Positions 8,024 through 14,338 of a stretch of 21,663 nucleotides of DNA are shown here, piece after piece. Every line of letters begins with the position of its first letter. Position 1 is the stretch's first letter. This DNA is from Desulfovibrio sp. (GTDB taxonomy: Bacteria > Desulfobacterota > Desulfovibrionia > Desulfovibrionales > Desulfovibrionaceae), in the NCBI GenBank assembly GCA_028708195.1, contig JAQVZK010000004.1, positions 1-21,663 on the forward strand. The letters are read 5' to 3'. A program made the translations under genes and the position numbers. The notes beneath the pieces are model-generated. The model worked only from the letters and a program-made list of their open reading frames with translations. It did no database searches and was not told where the DNA came from.

Positions 8024-8197
8024 ACTTGTCTCCTTAGATAGTATGTAATAATAAAAGGTGGATTGGTGTGCAATTGCTCTTTAATTGCTTATAAGTTTGT
8101 ACATAAATGCTTTTGTTTTGCATTTAAATACAAGATAGTTTTCTTGTATTATACGCCCCCTGCAATAAAGATCATCTGCCTTTCCCCCAAATCTTGC
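8024..8197 (-). promoter_or_regulatory. Long AT-rich structured leader of the suyAB-tct operon
   Basis: About 175 nt separate the predicted sigma-54 start from suyA. Two inverted repeats abut exactly: TAAATGC/GCATTTA (8104-8126) and AATACAAGA/TCTTGTATT (8127-8150, 6-nt loop). Closer to the gene AATTGCT occurs twice, 11 bp apart (8072-8078, 8083-8089). The base composition is much more AT-rich than the genes. I recognise no known riboswitch. The elements could be RNA hairpins, or operators if a second promoter lies nearer suyA. Confidence 0.4.
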
Positions 8198-8206
8198 CAA
8201 GGTAGT

Positions 8207-8222
8207 AGCAAGGTGCATGCCA
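8207..8222 (-). promoter_or_regulatory. Sigma-54 (-24/-12) promoter of the suyAB-tctCAB-larA-rraA operon
   Basis: Read on the minus strand, 8222 to 8207 gives TGGCATG-N4-TTGCT, which fits the sigma-54 consensus TGGCAYR-N4-TTGCW, with the GG and GC doublets correctly spaced. Transcription would start near 8197 towards suyA. A sigma-54 activator is encoded divergently next door, so promoter and activator support each other. Confidence 0.85.
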
Positions 8223-8282
8223 AATGATCGATATCTTCATAGTTGGCGATAAACAAGGATTTATTTTCACAATCTTGGTTGA

Positions 8283-8354
8283 TTGCCCAGTTAATTGTGC
8301 CCGTCCGCGAGAAAAATGATTGTATTTGGGCAGAAAAATGATTAAATATGGGCA
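8283..8354. promoter_or_regulatory. Candidate enhancer (UAS) with four TGCCC/GGGCA half-sites
   Basis: TTGCCCA (8283-8289) and TGTGCCC (8296-8302) point one way; TTGGGCA (8326-8332) and ATGGGCA (8348-8354) point the other. They lie roughly 85-160 bp upstream of the predicted sigma-54 start, the usual distance for enhancer-binding proteins, and directly in front of the activator's own gene, so they could also mediate autoregulation. Binding by that activator is inferred. Confidence 0.5.
8311..8354. repeat. 22-bp tandem repeat, two copies
   Basis: 8311-8332 and 8333-8354 are adjacent copies identical at 19 of 22 positions. Each starts GAAAAATGATT and ends GGGCA. The period of 22 bp is about two helical turns, placing the GGGCA half-sites on the same DNA face. 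The second copy ends 10 bp before the activator's ATG. Confidence 0.8.
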
Positions 8355-8364
8355 GAGGTGAATT

Positions 8365-10014
8365 ATGCCCTACGAGATTTCATCTGATGGTTTGAGTAAT
8401 CCTTCCCAGACAGTAGGCCAGGTTGTGCACCATCTGGCTAAACTGGTTGTGGGAAAAATGGACCGCAATGCTTTTTTTCGCATGCTTGCCAAGCAGCTTC
8501 GTGTCTTATTTCACTATGACCGTTTCTGCATCAATCTGTATGACGCAGAAAGGGAGTTTCTTAATTTGTTTACCGCAGCCGACGGCACCGTGGTGGAGTC
8601 GCTTTCCAACACACGTATTGCCCAAAACACGGTGGCCGGCCTGGCCATTGCCTCGCGCAAGCCTGTGGTTATCAATGATCTGGCGAAACACGATTTTGGC
8701 GACTCACCCATGCCGCTTTCAACGGTTGGGCTTAACTCCACCATTGCTCTGCCTTTGATCGTCAGTGGCGAAGTTATCGGCACACTGCACGTCTCATTTG
8801 TCAAACCTCCGGAAAATATCGTACAGATCCTCAATATGCTTCTGGAGCTAAGCCCGGTGCTGTCCACCTTTCTTTTCGCCGTGCTGTCTGAAGAGCGGCT
8901 CGAAAAGGCGCGCGCCGCGCAAGTCGTTCTGCCGCAAACTCCCGACACCGACACCACAGGCAGTATTTTGCTGTCAACCCATTTGCTTGAAACTCCTGAC
9001 ATGCGCAGGCTTATGGCTTTGGCCCGCAAGGTGGCAAAGCTGCATATCGCGGTTATGATAGTGGGCGAGACGGGGACGGGCAAAAGCATGATGGCTCGTT
9101 GGCTGCATCGCCACAGCCCCCGCAAGGGAAACAATTTTGTCAAGGTCAACTGCCCTTCCCTGCCGCCGACCCTGTTTGAGAGCGAAATGTTCGGCTATGC
9201 CAAGGGAGCTTTTACCGGGGCTACCAGCAAGCGCGTGGGCCGTGTGGAATTGGCCCAGGGAGGAACGCTTTTTCTGGACGAGATAGGGGAGCTTGCGCCC
9301 GAGATGCAGAGCAAGCTTTTGCAGGTGCTTGAAGAAAATTCTTTTGAGCGGGTGGGCGAAGCTTCTCCCATTGGGGTTGATATCCGCGTCATGTCCGCCA
9401 CCAATATAGACCTTGGGGCGGCGATGGAAGAAGGCCGCCTGCGCCGTGACCTCTATTACCGGCTAGGATCGGTAGTGCTGCGGATGCTGCCTTTGCGTGA
9501 AAGAAAAAATGATATACCCCTGTTTGTAGAACATTTTGTGCAGCAGTTCGCCAAGGAATACGAAATAACGCCGCCAAGGCTTTCCCGTTCTGTAATGGAG
9601 GCGCTGCATGAGCACCTCTGGCCCGGTAACACGCGTGAACTGCGTAATGTGGTCAGCCGCCTGCTGCTGCAAACCCTGGATGGCCCTATTACAAACAGCT
9701 TTGTGGCAGAAGCTCTGCACCTGTGGAAAATTCCGGCAGAGGACGTGGCGCCTGCCCCAGCGGTGCAGACGCAGGGGCTGGCCTCCGGGCAGCCCGCCGG
9801 TGGCTGGCAGACGCCGATTCTGCCTCAGTCCATACCCAAAAAGGCAGATGATGTACTGGCATTGCCAACACTTGAAGAAAATGAAAAGGCGCACATTGAA
9901 AAAGCTTTGCGCCTCAGTGGGGGCAAGCTCTCCGGCCCTGGGGGAGCCGCCGGTCTGCTTGATGTGCCGCGTTCAACACTGCAGCACCGTATGCGCAAGT
10001 TAGGCATACAGTAA
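8365..10014 (+). CDS. Sigma-54-dependent activator with N-terminal GAF domain, probable regulator of the divergent operon
   Basis: The 549-aa product is an FhlA/NorR-like enhancer-binding protein. Residues about 30-180 form a GAF-type sensor ('NAFFRMLAKQLRVLFHYDRF' through 'STIALPLIVSGEVIGTLHVS'). The AAA+ domain follows, with Walker A GETGTGK at 234-240, GAFTGA at 281-286 and Walker B 'GGTLFLDEIGEL', and a Fis-type HTH closes the protein ('GLLDVPRSTLQHRMRKLGIQ'). There is no receiver domain, so activity is probably set by a small ligand bound to GAF; the imported hydroxyacid is a natural candidate. ATG at 8365 has GAGGTG 4 nt upstream. The gene is divergent from the operon, and a sigma-54 promoter facing the operon lies between them. 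A linker of about 45 residues rich in Pro, Gln and Ala precedes the HTH. I see no convincing promoter for this gene. Confidence 0.93.
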   Translation: MPYEISSDGLSNPSQTVGQVVHHLAKLVVGKMDRNAFFRMLAKQLRVLFHYDRFCINLYDAEREFLNLFTAADGTVVESLSNTRIAQNTVAGLAIASRKPVVINDLAKHDFGDSPMPLSTVGLNSTIALPLIVSGEVIGTLHVSFVKPPENIVQILNMLLELSPVLSTFLFAVLSEERLEKARAAQVVLPQTPDTDTTGSILLSTHLLETPDMRRLMALARKVAKLHIAVMIVGETGTGKSMMARWLHRHSPRKGNNFVKVNCPSLPPTLFESEMFGYAKGAFTGATSKRVGRVELAQGGTLFLDEIGELAPEMQSKLLQVLEENSFERVGEASPIGVDIRVMSATNIDLGAAMEEGRLRRDLYYRLGSVVLRMLPLRERKNDIPLFVEHFVQQFAKEYEITPPRLSRSVMEALHEHLWPGNTRELRNVVSRLLLQTLDGPITNSFVAEALHLWKIPAEDVAPAPAVQTQGLASGQPAGGWQTPILPQSIPKKADDVLALPTLEENEKAHIEKALRLSGGKLSGPGGAAGLLDVPRSTLQHRMRKLGIQ

Positions 10015-10015
10015 G

Positions 10016-10033
10016 AAAGGCCGAGGCCTTTTT
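10016..10033 (+). terminator. Short intrinsic terminator after the GAF activator
   Basis: AAAGGCC / GGCCTTT with a 2-nt centre and five T's in all at its 3' side begins 2 bp after the TAA stop. The stem is short, so efficiency may be moderate. Confidence 0.6.
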
Positions 10034-10053
10034 GGGCTGTTGCCCAGTCTTTC

Positions 10054-10082
10054 TTGAGTTTCTACAAGATTGCGCATATGAT
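10054..10082 (+). promoter_or_regulatory. Sigma-70-type promoter for ppiD
   Basis: TTGAGT (10054-10059) and TATGAT (10077-10082) are separated by exactly 17 bp and lie 41 bp upstream of the ppiD ATG. They match four and five of six consensus positions. Confidence 0.6.
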
Positions 10083-10123
10083 GCCGCTCTACGTCAAAAG
10101 CAATTATGCATTCCGGAGTCCGC

Positions 10124-12043
10124 ATGCTTGAGTATATCCGCGAGAAATCACAGTCCCTGGGCGTCAAACTGGCCTTTGCGCTTATCATCCTCGTCTTTGT
10201 TTTCTGGGGCGTGGGCAATTTTAACGACCGCAGCGCGGGCACCCTTGTGGCCGTGGTCAATGGTGATGGCATCACCATGCGGGAATTTGAATTTGCCTAC
10301 CGCAATGCCGAAGAAAACCTGCTGCGCAGCAATCCCGGGCTTACCCGCGATCAGTTGAAGCAACAGCAACTGGGCCGTCAGGTTCTGCGTGACCTTGTCA
10401 CCCAGGTCTTGCTGTCTCAGGAGGCGGCCCGCACAGGTGTGGCCATCACGCCTGTGGAACTGCGCATGGCCATCGGCAATATCAAAAGCTTCCAGAACGA
10501 AAGCGGGCAGTTTGACCCCAATGTCTACACCCGCGTGCTGGCGGCACAGCGCCTTGCTCCTGCCCAGTTTGAGCAGGACACTGCGCGCGACATGCTGCGG
10601 CAGAAGATTTACACAATGGTGACGGCTCCTGCCTGGGCTGACCCCGCCGAGGCGCAGAAGCGCTTTGAATTTCTGCGTGAAAAGCGTGACGTGGACTACA
10701 TTTTTATAGATTCTGCAGAGTTCGCCTCTTCCATCAAGCCTTCTGCAGAAGAAGTGGATGCCTACTACGAAAGCCACAAGGCGCAGTTTGCCATTCCCGC
10801 CAAGGCAGACATTTCGTATGTACTTATCAATCCTCAGGATCTGGTAAAGGCCAGCAGCATCAGCTCTGCCCAGGCACAAAAATGGTATGAAGAAAACGCT
10901 GCCCGCTTTGAGCAGAAAGAAGAAGTGAAGGTCGCCCACATCCTTGTGCCCCTGGCAGAAGACGCACCAGATGGCCAGGTGAAAAAGGCTCAGGAGCAGG
11001 CTGCCAAGATCGAAGCTGAAATCAAATCCGGCAAGAGTTTTGCCGCGGTGGCCGACGAACACAATGGCCCCAATGCCGCCGGCCCTGGTGGCGAGCTGGG
11101 TTGGGTCAAGCGCAGCATGACGGTGAAACCCTTTGAAGACGCCGCTTTTGCGCTTGATGCGGGCAAGGTTTCGGCCCCGGTGCGCACCCAGTTTGGCCTG
11201 CACATTATCAAGGTTGAAGAAAAGAAGGCTGGGGGGCTTGCGCCCTTCAAGCAGGTCGAAGCCGATGTGCTGGCGGCCATGACCCAGGAACAGGGCGTGG
11301 AAAAGTTGCACGACGTGGTCGACAGCCTTGTTGAAGACAACATTCTTGGTCGCTCCCTGCAGCAGGGCGCGGAAAAGTTCGGCCTCAAATGGGGCGATAC
11401 CGGCCTGCTTTCGGCCGCAGAGCTTGAGAAAACGCTGGGCGTTACCGCCAGTGGTGCCGCCACCCTTGTGGGTACCCCGGCTGGCAATCCCGTGGATACG
11501 GCCCTTGAGGCGGGCAAGTCCTATGTGGGGGCCCGCGTGATTAAATCCGAACCCGCCACAACCGCTTCCCTCGATTCTGTGAGGGGCGAGATTGCGAAGG
11601 TCCTGGTGGGGCAAAAGGCTCTGGTGGCGGCTCTGGACGCAGCGGCTGAGCTGCGCAAGGAGCTTGACGCTGCACCCCTCGGCGCGGCGGGCCTCAAGGG
11701 CCGCGAAATCAAAAACGCCAAGGCTATGGAGCGTAACGGCGGCCTGGCCGACTTTACGCCCGATGCAGAAATGGCCGCAGCCCTGTTTGAAGCCAAGGCC
11801 GGGCAGTGGTTGCCCGTGGCTTACGCTGTTGAGGACGCCAAGGGTGCCGGGGCAGTTCTTTTGCGCGTCAAGGGCGTACAGCCGCCTGACGCTGCCGAGT
11901 GGGACATGGTCAAGGACATAATGGGCAACGCCGTTACCCGCGACCGCGCTGACGCCCTGTTTGAAATGTTTATGCAGCGCCTTGCAACTGGTGCCAAGAT
12001 CGAAGTGTATAACGAAGATTTTGTTGACCGTAAGAACATGTAA
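10124..12043 (+). CDS. ppiD: Membrane-anchored periplasmic peptidyl-prolyl isomerase/chaperone PpiD (SurA_N and parvulin domains)
   Basis: The 639-aa product is a PpiD-type folding factor anchored at the outer face of the inner membrane near the Sec translocon. The N-terminus 'MLEYIREKSQSLGVK' leads into one transmembrane segment (about residues 13-30) that acts as an uncleaved anchor. A SurA_N-like chaperone region follows ('VVNGDGITMREFEFAYRNAE', 'VTQVLLSQEA'). A parvulin domain lies at about 266-368 ('VAHILVPL', 'GPGGELGWV', 'FALDAGKVSAPVRTQFGLHI'), and a C-terminal chaperone region of about 270 residues ends the protein. ATG at 10124 has GGAG 5 nt upstream and gives the family-typical N-terminus; an in-frame ATG at 10106 lacks a site. 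The gene has its own promoter and terminator, so it is probably monocistronic. A 683-codon antisense open frame across it is a composition artefact. Confidence 0.93.
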   Translation: MLEYIREKSQSLGVKLAFALIILVFVFWGVGNFNDRSAGTLVAVVNGDGITMREFEFAYRNAEENLLRSNPGLTRDQLKQQQLGRQVLRDLVTQVLLSQEAARTGVAITPVELRMAIGNIKSFQNESGQFDPNVYTRVLAAQRLAPAQFEQDTARDMLRQKIYTMVTAPAWADPAEAQKRFEFLREKRDVDYIFIDSAEFASSIKPSAEEVDAYYESHKAQFAIPAKADISYVLINPQDLVKASSISSAQAQKWYEENAARFEQKEEVKVAHILVPLAEDAPDGQVKKAQEQAAKIEAEIKSGKSFAAVADEHNGPNAAGPGGELGWVKRSMTVKPFEDAAFALDAGKVSAPVRTQFGLHIIKVEEKKAGGLAPFKQVEADVLAAMTQEQGVEKLHDVVDSLVEDNILGRSLQQGAEKFGLKWGDTGLLSAAELEKTLGVTASGAATLVGTPAGNPVDTALEAGKSYVGARVIKSEPATTASLDSVRGEIAKVLVGQKALVAALDAAAELRKELDAAPLGAAGLKGREIKNAKAMERNGGLADFTPDAEMAAALFEAKAGQWLPVAYAVEDAKGAGAVLLRVKGVQPPDAAEWDMVKDIMGNAVTRDRADALFEMFMQRLATGAKIEVYNEDFVDRKNM

Positions 12044-12151
12044 TACAAGCCCCCTGTCAGGCCCGGATATTTGCATGCAGAGTATGAAATACCGTAACAC
12101 CCTTGGCAGGTCTGAAGAAAAAGGCTTTCGCGCCTGATTCAGAAATATTCT

Positions 12152-12184
12152 GGCCGGAGCCGCTTGACGGCTCCGGCCTTGTTT
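12152..12184 (+). terminator. Intrinsic terminator after ppiD
   Basis: An 11-bp perfect GC-rich stem (GGCCGGAGCCG / CGGCTCCGGCC) with a CTTGA loop is followed by TTGTTT. It separates ppiD from glmS. Between the ppiD stop and this hairpin (12044-12151) I see no gene. Confidence 0.85.
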
Positions 12185-12209
12185 GTCAGAGCAAGGCATG
12201 CAGTCATGG

Positions 12210-12296
12210 TTTGCCGGGGCACAAAGGCCCCGGCAAAGAACGGCAAGGACGTATCAGCGCCGCAGATTTCAGCGGTGCCGGAGGCTCGGCTTCCGG
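12210..12296 (+). promoter_or_regulatory. Structured glmS leader with two hairpins
   Basis: Hairpin 1 (12210-12237) is an 11-bp perfect stem TTTGCCGGGGC / GCCCCGGCAAA with a 6-nt loop and no T-run. Hairpin 2 (12278-12296) is an 8-bp stem CCGGAGGC / GCTTCCGG with one G-U pair and a 3-nt loop, ending 8 nt before the glmS AAGGAG. Their position suggests post-transcriptional control of glmS, which is common for this gene in other bacteria, but I cannot assign a mechanism. No clear promoter is visible in this leader. Confidence 0.45.
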
Positions 12297-12317
12297 TGGT
12301 ATATAAGGAGGCACTTT

Positions 12318-14144
12318 ATGTGCGGCATTATCGGTTACGCAGGACACAGGCCAGCTGTTCCCGTTGTTGTGGAAGGGCTGCGCAGGCTTGAGTATCGAGG
12401 CTATGATTCCGCTGGTGTGGCTTTTGTGCGCCAGGACGACATCCATGTGGTACGTGCTATGGGCAAGCTGGCGGCGCTGGAAGAAAAGCTCGCCCACGAG
12501 TCTGTAACCACGCCCACCTGCGCTATGGGGCATACCCGTTGGGCAACACACGGCGTACCCGCCGAGCGTAATGCGCACCCCCATTGCAGCAACGACGGCT
12601 CCCTGGCCATCGTGCACAACGGCATCATCGAAAACTATCAGGCCATCAAGGCAGAATTGACGGGCAAGGGCTACACCTTCAGTTCAGAAACAGATACCGA
12701 GGTGCTGGTCAACCTTGTGGCCGAGCGCCGCAAGACCTCGCCCGACCTTTTGCACGCCTTTGCCACGGCCCTGCGCGAGGCCCACGGTGCGTACGCCGTG
12801 TGCCTTATGGACAAGGCAGAGCCCGGCGTCATCTACGCGGCACGCATGTCCGCCCCGCTGATCTTCGGTCAGGGCACGGGCGAAAATTTTGTGGCTTCTG
12901 ACATTCCGGCCTTTTTGCCCTACACGCGCAAAGTGGTTTTTTTGCAGGACGGCGACCTCGTGCGCGCCACGGCAAACAGCTACGAAATCCTGCGGCTTGA
13001 AGACTTGAGCCCTGTGAGCCACGAAACCCAGACCATACAGTGGGACATGCAGGCTGCCCAGAAGGGCGGTTTCCGCCACTTTATGCTCAAAGAGATATTT
13101 GAGCAGCCGCGCGTCATTTCTGACGGTCTTACGGGCCGCATGAGTGAATGCAAGAGCAAGGTGCGCCTTGAAGAACTGGATGATCTGCCCGTGCCAAAAC
13201 GCCTGCACATCGTGGCCTGCGGCACGTCGTACCATTCGGGCCTGTGGGGGCGGCTCTTGCTTGAACACTGGGCGCGCGTGCCCGTGCAGGTGGAAATAGC
13301 CTCAGAGTTTCGCTACCGCGATACCCTGCTGCTGGACAAGGACGATATGGTGCTTGTCATCAGCCAGAGCGGCGAAACCGCCGATACTCTGGCTGCCCTG
13401 CGCATTGCAAAGCAGTGCGGCGTACCTGTGCTTGGCCTGTGCAACGTGGTGGGCTCGTCCATCGCCCGTGAAGCTTCAGCCGTGCTGTATACGCAGGCCG
13501 GGCCAGAAATCAGCGTGGCTTCCACCAAGGCCATGTGCAGTCAGATGCTCATGCTGAGCCTCATGGCGCTCTACTGGGGAACCCGCAAAGGCTGCCTGCC
13601 GGTGGAAGAAAGCCGCAGCACCCTGAATATGCTAGAAAACCTGCCCGCCTTGCTGGACGGCAATTTGCCCGCAATGCATGAGCGTGCCAAGGAAATTTCA
13701 CGCAAGTATGCGCAGGTAAACAACTTCTTTTTTCTTGGGCGTGGGCATTGCTATCCCCTTGCTCTGGAGGGCGCGCTCAAGCTCAAGGAGCTTTCTTACA
13801 TTCACGCCGAAGGCTATGCCGCAGGCGAAATGAAGCACGGCCCCATTGCGCTGATTGACCCGAGCTTTCCCACCTTTGCCCTGGCCCTGGATGACGCCCT
13901 GCTGCCCAAGGTAAAGTCCAATATGGTGGAGGTTCAGGCCCGGCAGGGGCAGGTTATCGCCCTGACCAACAAGGGGGTTGAGCTTGATGCCGAGGACCGT
14001 TGGGATATTCCGGCTCTTAGCGGCCCGCTTTCTGCTTTTTTGGCGCTTCCTGCGCTGCAGCTCTTTAGCTACGAAACCGCTGACTACCTTGGCAAGGATG
14101 TGGATCAACCCCGCAACCTGGCAAAAAGTGTTACAGTCGAGTAG
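12318..14144 (+). CDS. glmS: Glutamine--fructose-6-phosphate aminotransferase (isomerising), GlmS
   Basis: The 608-aa product makes glucosamine-6-phosphate from fructose-6-phosphate and glutamine, the first committed step to UDP-GlcNAc for peptidoglycan and LPS. It has an N-terminal class II glutamine amidotransferase domain that starts MCGIIGYAG, with Cys2 as nucleophile after Met removal, and 'GHTRWATHG' and 'HNGIIENY' as further hallmarks. Two SIS sugar-isomerase domains follow, with 'ACGTSYHSGL', 'SQSGETADTLAALR', 'ELSYIHAEGYAAGEMKHGPI' and the typical end LAKSVTVE. Length is normal for the family. ATG at 12318 is fixed by AAGGAG 7 nt upstream and by the required Met-Cys; an in-frame extension to 12183 would mask the catalytic Cys. 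A strong terminator follows. Confidence 0.98.
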   Translation: MCGIIGYAGHRPAVPVVVEGLRRLEYRGYDSAGVAFVRQDDIHVVRAMGKLAALEEKLAHESVTTPTCAMGHTRWATHGVPAERNAHPHCSNDGSLAIVHNGIIENYQAIKAELTGKGYTFSSETDTEVLVNLVAERRKTSPDLLHAFATALREAHGAYAVCLMDKAEPGVIYAARMSAPLIFGQGTGENFVASDIPAFLPYTRKVVFLQDGDLVRATANSYEILRLEDLSPVSHETQTIQWDMQAAQKGGFRHFMLKEIFEQPRVISDGLTGRMSECKSKVRLEELDDLPVPKRLHIVACGTSYHSGLWGRLLLEHWARVPVQVEIASEFRYRDTLLLDKDDMVLVISQSGETADTLAALRIAKQCGVPVLGLCNVVGSSIAREASAVLYTQAGPEISVASTKAMCSQMLMLSLMALYWGTRKGCLPVEESRSTLNMLENLPALLDGNLPAMHERAKEISRKYAQVNNFFFLGRGHCYPLALEGALKLKELSYIHAEGYAAGEMKHGPIALIDPSFPTFALALDDALLPKVKSNMVEVQARQGQVIALTNKGVELDAEDRWDIPALSGPLSAFLALPALQLFSYETADYLGKDVDQPRNLAKSVTVE

Positions 14145-14168
14145 GTTGACGCCGTATATCACTCCGTT

Positions 14169-14198
14169 AGAAGCCCCTTTTCAGGGGCTTCTTTTTTT
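14169..14198 (+). terminator. Intrinsic terminator after glmS
   Basis: A 9-bp stem AGAAGCCCC / GGGGCTTCT with a TTTTCA loop is followed by six more T's, 24 bp after the glmS TAG. This is a textbook rho-independent terminator. Confidence 0.93.
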
Positions 14199-14243
14199 AA
14201 GCGAATGCCTATATTTTCAGAAAAAGGAAATAACAAGAGATCT

Positions 14244-14271
14244 TTTAAATAAAAAAGGTTTCTGGTATGAT
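14244..14271 (+). promoter_or_regulatory. Candidate sigma-70 promoter for the diguanylate cyclase gene
   Basis: TTTAAA (14244-14249) and TATGAT (14266-14271) are 16 bp apart, with TGG before the -10 forming an extended -10 (TGnTATGAT). This lies in AT-rich DNA 67 bp upstream of the ATG. The -35 match is weak. Confidence 0.45.
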
Positions 14272-14338
14272 GGAGCAAAATGATTGCGCGCTTTAGCTAA
14301 AATTTTTTGAAGCAAGACGCATCCCATAAGGTCCCCGA

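Noticed and set aside
8265..8285. IHF site between enhancer and sigma-54 promoter
   Set aside because: AATCAA is present on the minus strand but the required TTR after the 4-nt spacer is absent, so it is only a partial match.
10148..12199. 683-codon open frame antisense to ppiD
   Set aside because: It is a mirror of a GC-rich coding frame, has no recognisable domain, crosses the ppiD terminator and lacks a sensible start site. The plus-strand PpiD is clearly real.
12183..12211. Sigma-70 promoter for glmS starting from TTGTCA
   Set aside because: No acceptable -10 hexamer lies 16-18 bp downstream.
12185..12317. glmS ribozyme in the glmS leader
   Set aside because: AGCGCC occurs near 12256, but the rest of the conserved catalytic core is not visible and the space is short. 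The hairpins do not match the known fold.
12183..12317. N-terminal extension of GlmS from an upstream in-frame start
   Set aside because: GlmS needs Cys at position 2 exposed after Met removal, and the ATG at 12318 has a strong ribosome-binding site.
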